Source: Ruminococcus sp. OA3 (GTDB lineage Bacteria; Bacillota; Clostridia; Lachnospirales; Lachnospiraceae). From it: a DNA stretch of 64,000 nt. The stretch's first letter is position 1. Every line of letters starts with the position of its first letter. The stretch spans positions 558,001-622,000 of the forward strand of contig NZ_JAKNTO010000001.1 in assembly GCF_022440845.1 (NCBI RefSeq), given 5' to 3'. Shown here piece after piece: positions 23,247 through 32,557 of the stretch. Both the position numbers and the translations under genes were made by a program. The notes under the pieces were generated by a model. The model saw nothing but the letters and a program-made list of their open reading frames with translations. It ran no database searches and was not told where the DNA came from.

Positions 23247-25824
23247 CGATACTTTTAGCAGAAACAAGCACATTATGTGCGGTGTTCTGCTAGCATCCGT
23301 CCTGATTCTTGGCTGTGCCTGCGTGCTGAGTAACGGCATTTTCGGTTCCAAAGTAGACTGGATCAGCCAGCACAGCGTACTGCCGGATTATTTCCGGCAG
23401 CTGTTCTATAAGACAGGGCAGCTTTTTCCAAATTTTGCTCCGGACATCGGCGGAGGGCAGAACATCTATAATTTTTCTTATTACGGTTTGTTCAGCCCGC
23501 TGATCCTGATGTCGTATATGCTTCCATTCGTGAAGATGGCAGATTACATCATGGCCGTCAGTGTTCTCGGGCTTGCAGCTTCTGTTTACCTGTTTTATAC
23601 CTGGCTGGTAAAACGGGGTTTTTCGGTCTGGATCAGCTTTAGCTGCTCACTGTTGTTCCTGCTGGCAGCTCCCATGATTTATCACTCTTATAATCAGTGG
23701 ATGTTCATAAATTACATGCCATTTCTGTGTCTTGGTTTTCTGGGAACAGACCGCTTGGTCGACCGGCGCAGGTCCGGATTGCTGATCGTGGCTGTATTTC
23801 TGATGATCATGACGAGCTTCTACTTTTCAATAGGCGGTATGGGTGCTCTATTTTTATATGGACTGCACCGCTTTCTTCAGGAAAACAAAGCACCGCTCAC
23901 TGCTTCCCTGTGGATACAGAGTATTACCAGGCTTCTGTGCCCCCTGATAGCCGCAGTATGCATGGCCGGCATTTTGCTGATACCTTCAGCAGCCGCGATT
24001 TTCGGGAGCAGCAGACCGTCTTCGCAGACCGTCTCCGCCGCACAGCTGCTGATACCGGAACTGAAAATCATGCGCCTTCTGTACAGCCCCTATGGACTGG
24101 GGCTGACTTCACTTGTCGTGACAGTTCTGATAACAGGAGCGTTCTGGAAGAGGGCAGGCGAGCGGATTTTAATCTGGGGACTGATCGCCCTTTTCATAAT
24201 CCCTGCCGCAGGATATCTGCTGAACGGCGGACTGTATGAAAAGGATAAGGTGTTTATTCCCTTTCTCCCGCTTCTATGCTATGTTATTGCATATTATATG
24301 AAGAAGGTATATCAGGTCAAAGCCAACGGCTCTTTCCGGGCAAAAATGCTGTACCTGCTGCCATATCTGTTCGTCATTTTTTTATTGTTTATCAGCAGAC
24401 ATCAGGAGCAATACCAGAATTACTGGAAGTTTATCCTTATCGACGCAGCCGTTCTGCTTGCAGCGATTTGTCCCTGTCTCTATCTGAATAAACTGACCGC
24501 ACCTCTTCCGGTACTCCTGTCATGCGGCTTTCTGTTCAGTTACTGCATGATCTATCACGGTGCCGCAGATATGGCCGTATCACGTGAATTTTATGAGGAA
24601 CTTACCAGTTCCGATATTTCTGATACGATTTCCTCCATCGGCGATGATCTGTCCGGATTTCGTCTGGAACAGAGCGGAACGCACACAGAAAATTCTGCAA
24701 ACTTTAACAGGGTGCATGCTGACGGTCAGAAGATCTCCTCTCTGTATTCTTCAGCCTGCAACCCGTATTACAGAACATTCCGTGAGGAAACATTTGATCT
24801 GGAACAGCCTTATCGCAACTATCTCATGCAGGGCGTATCCCAGAATCCCCTGTTTCGACGGCTGATGGGAGTAAAATATATCCTGAGTGAGGATGCACAG
24901 TTCGATTATCAAAAACGGAGCACTGAAAACGGCATATCTGTCTGGGAAAATAGAAATACAGCTCCCATCGGTTATGTCACTGACCGTCTGATCTCAGACC
25001 AGGATTACGAAAATTTAAGCTTTCCTCACAGTCAGCTCATATTTTCTCAGGCATCTGTTGTCCCGGATTCCAATATCCCGGCGTCAGGAAAGTCCGCTCA
25101 GAAAAAAATTGATGTCAGCGCCACACAGTTCGTTCTTCCGAAACAGAAGGACTCCGTCCTGGATATTCAGGCCACCGACTCAGGGTACGAGATTCACGCC
25201 GCTAAGAAAGCCAGGATCGATGTCCAGCTTCCGGATGGAACAAAATCGGGGGATCTGCTGTTTCTGCAGTTTCAGATAGAAAACCTGAATCCCGAAAAGG
25301 ATATCTCCATCAAAATCGGCACAGTCAACAACAAGCTTACAAGTGTAAATCACGATTATTATAACAGTAATACCACTTTTACCTATGTACTCGGGATTGG
25401 AAACGGCAAAACCTCCCTTCCTGTCACATTCAAAAAGGGAGATTACCGGATCACTGATATGCACGCCTGCTCTGTCAGCTCAGATGTCCTGAACGACAAC
25501 AGCCTTTACAGCCAGCCATTTCAAATCGACGAAGCCCAAAGCGGAGGTGATGTGATGACGGGTACTGTCACTGCAGAACAAAGCGGCTGGTTTATCAGCT
25601 CTGTCCCATATGACCGTAATTTTAAAATCACTGTTGACGGACAGACCGTCCAGCCGCAGAAAGTCAACACTGCATTCCTGGGATTCCCGCTTGCGCAGGG
25701 TGAACATCAGATTGAGATCCGTTACCGCGCCCCGGGAAAAACAGCCGGCTGGTTCTGCACTTTCACAGGAATTCTGCTCTGCATCTTCTGTGTGCGTCAG
25801 CGCCGGTCACCGTTAAATTCATGA
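23233..25824 (+). CDS. YfhO-family membrane glycosyltransferase
   Basis: The 863-residue protein starts MKQHDDTFSRNKHIMCGVLL at 23233, behind GGAGGG. About a dozen membrane helices lie in the first 470 residues, with VDWISQHSVLPDYFRQLFY and FAPDIGGGQNIYNFSYYG in the first outside loop as in YfhO/GT-C proteins. A large extracellular part and a final helix (WFCTFTGILLCIFCV) follow. It would transfer the lipid-linked sugar made by the neighbouring glycosyltransferase onto a wall polymer. Its last nine codons lie antisense over a URO-D gene remnant, which may have altered its C terminus. Confidence 0.85.
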   Translation: MKQHDDTFSRNKHIMCGVLLASVLILGCACVLSNGIFGSKVDWISQHSVLPDYFRQLFYKTGQLFPNFAPDIGGGQNIYNFSYYGLFSPLILMSYMLPFVKMADYIMAVSVLGLAASVYLFYTWLVKRGFSVWISFSCSLLFLLAAPMIYHSYNQWMFINYMPFLCLGFLGTDRLVDRRRSGLLIVAVFLMIMTSFYFSIGGMGALFLYGLHRFLQENKAPLTASLWIQSITRLLCPLIAAVCMAGILLIPSAAAIFGSSRPSSQTVSAAQLLIPELKIMRLLYSPYGLGLTSLVVTVLITGAFWKRAGERILIWGLIALFIIPAAGYLLNGGLYEKDKVFIPFLPLLCYVIAYYMKKVYQVKANGSFRAKMLYLLPYLFVIFLLFISRHQEQYQNYWKFILIDAAVLLAAICPCLYLNKLTAPLPVLLSCGFLFSYCMIYHGAADMAVSREFYEELTSSDISDTISSIGDDLSGFRLEQSGTHTENSANFNRVHADGQKISSLYSSACNPYYRTFREETFDLEQPYRNYLMQGVSQNPLFRRLMGVKYILSEDAQFDYQKRSTENGISVWENRNTAPIGYVTDRLISDQDYENLSFPHSQLIFSQASVVPDSNIPASGKSAQKKIDVSATQFVLPKQKDSVLDIQATDSGYEIHAAKKARIDVQLPDGTKSGDLLFLQFQIENLNPEKDISIKIGTVNNKLTSVNHDYYNSNTTFTYVLGIGNGKTSLPVTFKKGDYRITDMHACSVSSDVLNDNSLYSQPFQIDEAQSGGDVMTGTVTAEQSGWFISSVPYDRNFKITVDGQTVQPQKVNTAFLGFPLAQGEHQIEIRYRAPGKTAGWFCTFTGILLCIFCVRQRRSPLNS

Positions 25825-25985
25825 ACTGCATCAATCATTGCAACAATATTTTCCACCGGTGTACCGCATTGAACGATATGAATAGAATTAAATATATAAC
25901 CGCCGCCCCAGAAAGTAATATCTTTACCGTATTCATCTTTCAGTCTCTGCGGATCCATCCCGAGTGCAGAGCACTGTACTGGATG
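25797..25985 (-). pseudogene. Remnant of a URO-D-family gene
   Basis: Minus-strand translation gives PVQCSALGMDPQRLKDEYG and KDITFWGGG, followed directly by YIFNSIHIVQCGTPVENIV and AMIDAVHEFNGDRR, then a stop. It matches the C terminus of the URO-D-family protein at 32558-33820 (PVQTSADGMDPQELKNEFGK, NAVHIIQANTPVENIV, EFNGEK). About 28 codons are missing after WGGG, and everything before PVQ is lost. There is no start. It overlaps the 3' end of the yfhO-like gene. The remaining gene-free stretch to 26092 shows nothing recognisable. Confidence 0.82.
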
Positions 25986-26092
25986 GGGCGCCTTTTTAAA
26001 AAGCTAACCGGTTACGGCGTAAGGGATTATAAGCTCACTGCACTTTCGGATACATCGGAATTTAAAGCCGGACAATACTAATCTAATAAAAA

Positions 26093-26136
26093 ACCGGATA
26101 CATAAAACCTGCAGCCGCAGGCCTTATGTATCCGGT
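26093..26136. terminator. Bidirectional terminator between yfhO and murA
   Basis: ACCGGATACATAA (26093-26105) pairs with TTATGTATCCGGT (26124-26136), enclosing an inner CCTGC/GCAGG hairpin. ACTTTTATTTC follows on the plus strand and a T-run (TTTTTTATTAG) on the minus strand. Confidence 0.85.
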
Positions 26137-26151
26137 ACTTTTATTTCTTTT

Positions 26152-27444
26152 TTATCCGATCCGAAGTTTGAATTTCTGAATTTCCTTTTCGCTGAACACA
26201 CGGTCAATATCTGCGCCAAGCCCTCTGAGTTTTCCTTCAAAATCCTCATAGCCGCGCTGAATATACATGATATCATCTACCGTTGTGATGCCGTCAGCCG
26301 CCAGTCCGGCTATTACAAGTGCTGCTCCCGCACGAAGATCCGGTGCACTTACTCTGGCACCCGTAAGGCGGTCCACACCGTCTATAATCGCAGTATTTCC
26401 TTCCACTTTGACATCTGCTCCCATACGCGCAAGCTCATCAGCATATTTAAATCGGTTCTCGAAAATACTTTCGGTTACAATACTTGTCCCGTCTGCGAGC
26501 GCAAGTACAACCGCCATCTGCGGCTGCATATCCGTCGGAAATCCAGGATAAGGCAGTGTTTTCACATGCGTTCTTCTGAGACGCCGGGAAGCGATCACAC
26601 GAATGGTATCGTCAAACTCTTCCACCTCACATCCGATCTCCTCCAGCTTCGCTGTCGTCGCCTCAAGATGCTTCGGTATCACATTTTTAAGCAGAATATC
26701 TCCCTTGGTAGCCGCCGCTGCCATCATATAGGTTCCCGCTTCGATCATATCCGGGACAATAGAATAATCGCTGGCGTGCAGTTTGTCCACACCTTTGATA
26801 CGAATGACATCCGTACCCGCACCTTTAATATTAGCTCCCATACTGTTCAGGAAATTGGCAACGTCAACAACATGCGGTTCTCTGGCGGCGTTTTCGATTA
26901 TGGTCCTTCCTTTTGCCATGGAAGCAGCCATCATGATATTTATCGTTGCGCCTACCGATACCATATCCAGGAAGATATGATTTCCGTTTAATTCATTGGC
27001 TCTCGCCACGATCGCACCGTGCAGGATATCAACAGATGCGCCGAGCGCACGGAACCCTTTTAAGTGCTGGTCAATCGGACGGCTTCCGATATTGCAGCCG
27101 CCGGGAAGCGGTACTTCCGCTTTCTTGTATTTGCCAAGCAGTGCGCCTAACAGATAGTAGGACGCACGAATTTTTTTAATATATTCGTAATCAACACTGA
27201 TATCGCCAATTGTAGCTCCGTTGATGGTCACCGTATGGCGGTCAACACGTTCAACTGTTGCCCCGATTCTTTCAATCGCTTCCAGCAAAACATTAATGTC
27301 TCTGACATCCGGAAGATTATCGATACGCACTGTTTCATCCGTCATAATTGCCGCAGCCAAAATAGCGAGCGCTGCATTTTTTGCTCCACCGATTTCTACC
27401 TCTCCAACCAGCGGATTGCCACCTCTTATTATATATTGTTCCAT
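26152..27444 (-). CDS. murA: UDP-N-acetylglucosamine 1-carboxyvinyltransferase
   Basis: The 430-residue enzyme of the first committed step of peptidoglycan synthesis transfers enolpyruvate from PEP to UDP-GlcNAc. It begins MEQYIIRGGNPLVGEVEIGG at 27444 behind GAGGTGG. LPGGCNIGSRPIDQHL carries the active-site cysteine (about 117), the fosfomycin target. GYPTDMQPQ appears as GFPTDMQPQMAV, and YEDFEGKLRGLGADI closes the protein. Bacillota often have two paralogues (MurA/MurZ); which one this is cannot be told. Confidence 0.95.
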   Translation of the reverse strand: MEQYIIRGGNPLVGEVEIGGAKNAALAILAAAIMTDETVRIDNLPDVRDINVLLEAIERIGATVERVDRHTVTINGATIGDISVDYEYIKKIRASYYLLGALLGKYKKAEVPLPGGCNIGSRPIDQHLKGFRALGASVDILHGAIVARANELNGNHIFLDMVSVGATINIMMAASMAKGRTIIENAAREPHVVDVANFLNSMGANIKGAGTDVIRIKGVDKLHASDYSIVPDMIEAGTYMMAAAATKGDILLKNVIPKHLEATTAKLEEIGCEVEEFDDTIRVIASRRLRRTHVKTLPYPGFPTDMQPQMAVVLALADGTSIVTESIFENRFKYADELARMGADVKVEGNTAIIDGVDRLTGARVSAPDLRAGAALVIAGLAADGITTVDDIMYIQRGYEDFEGKLRGLGADIDRVFSEKEIQKFKLRIG

Positions 27445-27513
27445 ATTCCACCTCGGATTTTTCTTGTATCTGCAGCCCTGAGACTGCCCATACAACCAAT
27501 CAATGTATTAATT

Positions 27514-27542
27514 AGCATACCGCATATGTTATAATAATTCAA
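27514..27542 (-). promoter_or_regulatory. Promoter of murA
   Basis: TTGAAT (27537-27542) and TATGCT (27514-27519) on the minus strand are 17 bases apart, about 65 bases before the murA ribosome binding site. Confidence 0.6.
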
Positions 27543-27569
27543 TTGTTTTGTAAAAAAAAATTAAAATTT

Positions 27570-28079
27570 TTATAAAATTAATGTATCGAGAATCACCTGC
27601 AGCGTCTCCTCAATTCCTTTATTTTCTTCATCAACAATCAAATCTGCATATTGCTCATACAACACCGTGCGCTCCTCATAAATATCCCAAAGAGTTTGTC
27701 CTTCTTTCTGCACTACCCCTCTACCTCTTAGGTTATGCAGACGCCTCTTCAAAGATGCATAGGAAAGCCGTAAATAAATAATTGTTCCGATTTCCCGGAG
27801 GTGTTCCATCGCCTCTTTTCCGTATACTACACTCCCTCCTGTAGCAATTACGGTGCGATACGCATCAATGGACGCATTGACTCTGTTTTCAATCAAAATG
27901 AACCCGTCTGTCCCTTCTTCTGCGATGATTTCCTTCAGCAGACGGTTTTCCTGCTGCTGGATCAAAAGATCAGCATCCAGAAACTGATATCCGATTTCCT
28001 TTGCCAGAATCACGCCTATTGTGCTTTTTCCAACACCCGGCATTCCGATTAATACAAGATTGTTCTTTTCTTTTTTCAT
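27570..28079 (-). CDS. aroK: Shikimate kinase
   Basis: The 169-residue kinase has Walker A GMPGVGKST (about 12-20), the shikimate-binding DAD (FLDADLLIQQ), VIATGGSVVYG and the LID arginine region LRGRGV. It phosphorylates shikimate in the chorismate pathway. Canonical residues are present, although FIQ is replaced by ...GTDGFILIENR. No other aro gene is near, so it stands apart from its pathway. Confidence 0.87.
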   Translation of the reverse strand: MKKEKNNLVLIGMPGVGKSTIGVILAKEIGYQFLDADLLIQQQENRLLKEIIAEEGTDGFILIENRVNASIDAYRTVIATGGSVVYGKEAMEHLREIGTIIYLRLSYASLKRRLHNLRGRGVVQKEGQTLWDIYEERTVLYEQYADLIVDEENKGIEETLQVILDTLIL

Positions 28080-28191
28080 GTTCCCCTAGCCTTTTGCATG
28101 CTAAATACGTCTATAGTTTAGCATAATTGAAAAATTCTTTCAACATGAATGTACGTTCTGGACATTCGTAACAAAGAACCGGGGATTTTTA

Positions 28192-28241
28192 TTAAGATTT
28201 AAGAAAATACAAATATAAAATTAAGATATCAGCGGTAGAAT
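28192..28241 (+). promoter_or_regulatory. Promoter of the VanZ-like gene with TTAAGA boxes
   Basis: TTAAGA occurs at 28192-28197, 28199-28204 and 28221-28226. The last is 9 bases before TAGAAT (28236-28241), and the second and third are 22 bases apart. The layout mirrors that at 22207-22248. Such direct repeats in place of a -35 box are typical of sites for VanR/PhoB-type activators. Confidence 0.5.
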
Positions 28242-28273
28242 AAACGTATTCTTAACCCGCAGGAGGTCAGACA

Positions 28274-28903
28274 ATGCTTTCGTATCTGCTGATGGAATTA
28301 TCATGTACGACACCTGTTATTATCTTAACAGGTATGTTATGTTATTTTGTTATGCGCATTTTTAAGTGTACCGTAAAAGGTGTCCATATTTTAACTGTCA
28401 CTTTATTTTCTGCCATCCTGATTCTTATTTTCGATATCACGGGACTCCCCAGCTTCTATGACATGCGGTGGGGAGATGCAGGAATCAATCTGGTGCCCTT
28501 TGTTGATTTTCCGGAAGGTATGTTCCAGTATGGCATGAATGTGCTTCTTTTTCTGCCCGTGGGTTTCTTTTTGCCGCTTTTATGGCAGAAATTCAAATCC
28601 CTTTTACGGACGCTGCTGACCGGTCTCAGTCTGTCTCTGGCTATTGAGCTGCTTCAGCTTTTTACTTTCCGCGCTGTCGATATTGACGATCTTATGATGA
28701 ATACACTCGGTGCAGCGGCTGGATATCTGATCTGGGGGATGCTTCAGAAAATTTTTCCTGTCTTCCTGTCACATTTTTGCAGTGGAAACTGCCGATTTTG
28801 GGAAAAACACGGGTGGCTGGTCTGCATCGCAGGATGTCTTCTGCTGAATTATTTTATTATTCCGCTTCAGTATGGTTTTGTATATAATCTGTTATGGGCA
28901 TAA
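28274..28903 (+). CDS. VanZ-family membrane protein
   Basis: The 209-residue protein has helices at about 5-25, 35-55, 80-105, 115-135 and 180-200, with the VanZ features NLVPFVDFPEG, NVLLFLPVGFFLPLLW, SLAIELLQLFTFRAVDIDDLMMNTLGAAAGYLIW. VanZ lowers teicoplanin susceptibility by an unknown route; distant homologues occur widely without van genes, as here. Ribosome binding site GCAGGAGGT. Probably envelope-related, which fits the promoter motif shared with the yfhO locus. Confidence 0.85.
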   Translation: MLSYLLMELSCTTPVIILTGMLCYFVMRIFKCTVKGVHILTVTLFSAILILIFDITGLPSFYDMRWGDAGINLVPFVDFPEGMFQYGMNVLLFLPVGFFLPLLWQKFKSLLRTLLTGLSLSLAIELLQLFTFRAVDIDDLMMNTLGAAAGYLIWGMLQKIFPVFLSHFCSGNCRFWEKHGWLVCIAGCLLLNYFIIPLQYGFVYNLLWA

Positions 28904-28965
28904 AGGCAGTACAGATGCAGAGGATCCGGATTACCGGCTGTAATTCAGACCCTCTCTCAGCTGCC

Positions 28966-30480
28966 CTATGCCTGTTGCGTGGAATCCGTGATAAGAATTG
29001 CTCTCATCAGTGTTTCCTCTGTGATCTCATCACCCACGAGTTCTCCTGTCAGATTACCCTGTGCGATTGTCAGTACCCGGTTGCTGATTCCCATGACCTC
29101 CGGCATCTCCGAGGAAATGATGATGACCGCCAGCCCTTCTTTCTCCGCCAGCTCTGCGATCAGTCTGTATATCTCTGATTTCGACCCTACATCAATACCA
29201 CGCGTCGGCTCATCCAGAATCAACAGTTTCGGTCCGATTGTCATCCATTTTCCAAGGACAACTTTCTGCTGATTACCACCGGAAAGATTTCCAACCGGCT
29301 GCTCAGGACTCGGAGAACTGATCTGCAGTTTATCATGGTATTCCTTATAAATCTCATACGACGCCTTCATATCCACAAAACCGGCTTTTGAGATCATCGG
29401 CAGTTTCGCCAGCGCCATGTTGTCACGGCACGACTGCTCCAGCACCAGGCCCTGTTCCTTACGGTTCTCCGTAACAAACCCGATCTTTGCCTTTACCGCA
29501 TCCACACTGGACCGGATCTTCTGCTCCTTGCCTTCCAGGTAGATCTTTCCCGAATCCGCCTTGCGGATACCGAAGATCGTCTCCATGATCTCTGTACGCC
29601 CCGCTCCTACCAGGCCGTAGAATCCCACAACCTCCCCGGCATGAACGTTAAAGGAAATATCCTTAAAATATCCCTTCAGGGACAGGTTTTCTACCCGCAG
29701 CACTTCTTCCTTCGGGTTCCACTTACATTTATAGTAGTAATTGTCAAGGGAACGGCCGATCATACTGTTTACGATGTCGTCCAGCTCGATGTCTTTGGTC
29801 ACAAATTCACCGGTCGGTTTTCCATCCCTCATCACCAGCACGCGGTCGCTGATCTCGAAAATCTCATCCATCTTGTGGCTGATATATACCATACCAACAC
29901 CCTGGGTTTTCAGTTTGTTGACAATCTTAAACAGAGAATTCTTTTCTTTTTCTGTCAGGGAAGACGTCGGCTCATCCAGCACGAGGATCTTTGCACCCAG
30001 GGCGATTCCACGGGCGATCTCCACCATCTGCTGCTGTGCGATCGGCAGTGCTGAGATCGTGTCCGTCGGTTTTGCCGGGCACTCCAGTTCATCCAGAACC
30101 TTCTGTGCATCCGCATTCATCTTCTTCCAGTCAATCCTGCCGCCTTTTTTCGGCAGGCTGCCCAGATACAGGTTCTCTGCTACGGTTAAATCCATTACTA
30201 AGGATAATTCCTGGAAAATTAAGACAACACCATCATTCTTCGCCTCAATAGGACTATTGTAGCGAACAGGTTTCCCCTGGTAAATGATCTCACCCGAACC
30301 CTCATCAGCGTGGTATACTCCGGAAAGCACTTTCATCAGTGTTGACTTTCCCGCACCGTTCTCTCCGCACAGTGCCAGTACCTCGCCGTATTTCAGATTC
30401 AAATGAGCATGATCCAATGCCTTAACACCGGGAAAAGTTTTACTGATATCTTTCATTTCAAGAACATATTCATTGCTCAT
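28966..30480 (-). CDS. Sugar ABC transporter ATP-binding protein (cluster A)
   Basis: The 504-residue protein is a tandem of two ABC domains of the RbsA/MglA/XylG type. The first has GENGAGKST and LVLDEPTSSL; the second has the signature LSGGNQQKVVLGKW and LILDEPTRGIDVG, and its Walker A is degenerate (FYGLVGAGRTE), as usual for this family. It powers uptake of a monosaccharide or small glycoside. Last gene of the minus-strand operon binding protein - URO-D protein - permease - permease - ATPase. Confidence 0.92.
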   Translation of the reverse strand: MSNEYVLEMKDISKTFPGVKALDHAHLNLKYGEVLALCGENGAGKSTLMKVLSGVYHADEGSGEIIYQGKPVRYNSPIEAKNDGVVLIFQELSLVMDLTVAENLYLGSLPKKGGRIDWKKMNADAQKVLDELECPAKPTDTISALPIAQQQMVEIARGIALGAKILVLDEPTSSLTEKEKNSLFKIVNKLKTQGVGMVYISHKMDEIFEISDRVLVMRDGKPTGEFVTKDIELDDIVNSMIGRSLDNYYYKCKWNPKEEVLRVENLSLKGYFKDISFNVHAGEVVGFYGLVGAGRTEIMETIFGIRKADSGKIYLEGKEQKIRSSVDAVKAKIGFVTENRKEQGLVLEQSCRDNMALAKLPMISKAGFVDMKASYEIYKEYHDKLQISSPSPEQPVGNLSGGNQQKVVLGKWMTIGPKLLILDEPTRGIDVGSKSEIYRLIAELAEKEGLAVIIISSEMPEVMGISNRVLTIAQGNLTGELVGDEITEETLMRAILITDSTQQA

Positions 30481-30515
30481 TTACATTTCCTCCGGTTTTA
30501 CATTCAAATTTAACG

Positions 30516-31490
30516 TTACTCAAGGTTCGCTTTTTTGGTTTTCTTATGCATCATGACCTTATCCAGGTACAGGACCCCGATCATGATCAGGCCCGTCACC
30601 AGACGGTTCACGTATGTCTGTACGTTCAGAAGGTTCATCATATTGTTGATCACTCCCAGCAGCATGATACCTCCTAAGGTATACCAGATGTTTCCTACTC
30701 CCCCTGTCAGCTTACATCCGCCCAGTACAACGCCCGCAATTACCAGCATGTGCATATCCGGCCATCCCAGCGTCGGGGTCGAGGATCCTGCAAACGCTGC
30801 ATACAGGATTCCTCCCAGTGCTCCTGTAAAACCGCAGATCACAAAGTTGATAAACGTTGTCCGTTTATAATTGATTCCTGCATTAAACGCAGAGTTCTCG
30901 TTTCCTCCTATCGCATAGGTATTTCGCCCATGTGTCGTATATTTCAGCACATAGTGCGCCAGAAGCAGCAGTACGATGAAGATAATGCTGATATACGATA
31001 ACGGCCCGATCTTTCCCGCTCCGAAATCAATGAATGCCCACCCTGCATCCGTATGGTTCGGGATCAGGGACTGCTCCGCATGGTATATGTATCCGAATCC
31101 CCGGCACCCAAGCATCATCGCCAGGGTAACGACGAATGCGTTGATTCTTGCATATGCTACCAGGAATCCGTTGATGGCACCTACCAGGCACCCTACCAGC
31201 AATGCCACGATGATTCCGGGGATCATTCCGATGCTCCCTTCCAGGCCGCAGGCAAGGGATGCTGCCAATGCTACCAACGTACACGTTGACATATCAAAGT
31301 AGCTGTTGATGATTACAAATGTCATACCTATCGCCATAATACCCTTCATGGCGTTCTGGTTAAAGACGTTGAACAGGTTGTTCACGTTCAGGAATCCAGG
31401 CACGAAGATGACTGCAAATACGAAAAATACAATCCAGATTGGTATGATCGTGTTCTTAGACAGAAATTTTTTAATGTTTCCCCAGCTCAT
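30516..31490 (-). CDS. Sugar ABC transporter permease 2 (cluster A)
   Basis: The 324-residue RbsC-type permease has eight or more hydrophobic segments, the motif GMTFVIINSYFDMSTCTLVALAA, the ATPase-contact region GGNENSAFNAGINYKRT and PTLGWPDMHMLVIAGVVLGG. It adjoins the first permease with no gap. Two different RbsC-type permeases in one operon are also found in the YtfT/YjfF galactofuranose importer. Confidence 0.9.
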   Translation of the reverse strand: MSWGNIKKFLSKNTIIPIWIVFFVFAVIFVPGFLNVNNLFNVFNQNAMKGIMAIGMTFVIINSYFDMSTCTLVALAASLACGLEGSIGMIPGIIVALLVGCLVGAINGFLVAYARINAFVVTLAMMLGCRGFGYIYHAEQSLIPNHTDAGWAFIDFGAGKIGPLSYISIIFIVLLLLAHYVLKYTTHGRNTYAIGGNENSAFNAGINYKRTTFINFVICGFTGALGGILYAAFAGSSTPTLGWPDMHMLVIAGVVLGGCKLTGGVGNIWYTLGGIMLLGVINNMMNLLNVQTYVNRLVTGLIMIGVLYLDKVMMHKKTKKANLE

Positions 31491-32450
31491 TTACACACCC
31501 TTCTTTCTTTTTGTCATGATATCCATATATACCGCTATCAGAATTACTACACACTGTGCCACCCACTGCAGGTAATAAGGCAGACCCACGATCACGAATC
31601 CGTTTTTCAGGATACCAAGGATCATCACTCCCACGAAAGTCTTATAGACACTTCCGCTTCCTCCGCTTAAGGATGCACCTCCAAGGATGACTCCTGAGAT
31701 AACATCAAATTCATAAGTTTCACCGATCGTAGCCTGCGCCGCCGCACCCCGCGAACACAGCATGATCGCACCCACTGCCGTCGCAAGGCCCGACAGTACA
31801 AACGTCTTCAGGATCACCAGCTTATCGTTGATTCCACTGTAACGGCACGCTTCATCATTTCCTCCCACCGACATCACATGATGCCCGTATACGGTCTTGG
31901 TCAGCACGATTCCCATGATGATGATAAACAGCGCCATGATGATGGTGGAAATCGGGACCGGGCCGATACTTCCCTTTCCGATCTTCGTAAACCACGCGTT
32001 GCTGTCTGCCATCTGCACAAACTGGCCGTTCGTATACATCATCGCCAGCGCCTGCAGTACGTTCATCATACCCAGGGTAACGATCATGGAATTCAGCCTG
32101 AGATACCCGCACAGATATCCGCTGATCACACCGGATGCCATACCGACTACCAGCGTCACAAGGATCGCCGGGACCGGCCCGATCTTGTCATGCAGGTCAA
32201 TACAGATGACGCTGCACAGTGACAGCAGGGAGCCGACGGACAGGTCGAAGTTCCCTCCGATGATGACGAATGTCATACCTGCACCCATTACGGCGATGGT
32301 GGCCACCTGCCTGAAAATCAGAACAAAGTTGTCTGGCGTACGAAACTGTTTGGATATTACCGCAAATACCACATAGACCAGTATCATCGCAAACACTATA
32401 CCCTGCTTTTTCAGAGTGGTCAAAAAATTCTTGTTGCTTTGAGACTCCAT
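31491..32450 (-). CDS. Sugar ABC transporter permease 1 (cluster A)
   Basis: The 319-residue RbsC-type permease shows GMTFVIIGGNFDLSVGSLLSL, the contact loop GGNDEACRYSGINDKLV and EFDVISGVILGGASLSGG. It pairs with the following permease as a heterodimer, inferred from the tandem arrangement. Confidence 0.9.
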   Translation of the reverse strand: MESQSNKNFLTTLKKQGIVFAMILVYVVFAVISKQFRTPDNFVLIFRQVATIAVMGAGMTFVIIGGNFDLSVGSLLSLCSVICIDLHDKIGPVPAILVTLVVGMASGVISGYLCGYLRLNSMIVTLGMMNVLQALAMMYTNGQFVQMADSNAWFTKIGKGSIGPVPISTIIMALFIIIMGIVLTKTVYGHHVMSVGGNDEACRYSGINDKLVILKTFVLSGLATAVGAIMLCSRGAAAQATIGETYEFDVISGVILGGASLSGGSGSVYKTFVGVMILGILKNGFVIVGLPYYLQWVAQCVVILIAVYMDIMTKRKKGV

Positions 32451-32480
32451 TACACATAACCTCCCTCTAATAGTTTTTTA

Positions 32481-32538
32481 TAGCAGAAAGACCGATCGTT
32501 TACACAAGGGCCAGACGCCCTCTCAAATCGGTCTCTCT
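32481..32538 (-). other. Large intercistronic hairpin in the cluster A operon
   Basis: GCAGA-AGACCGAT pairs with ATCGGTCT-TCTGC, with an inner AGGGC/GCCCT hairpin in the loop, between the URO-D gene and permease 1. No T-run follows on the operon strand (TATAAAAAAC), so it is more likely an mRNA processing or stability element than a terminator. It could raise expression of the two upstream genes. Confidence 0.55.
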
Positions 32539-32557
32539 GCACTGGAACAAAATAAAA

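Noticed and set aside
25821-26081. Open frame of 86 codons on the plus strand after yfhO
   Set aside because: It has no ribosome binding site, and its first half is the antisense of the URO-D remnant, which explains the sequence better.
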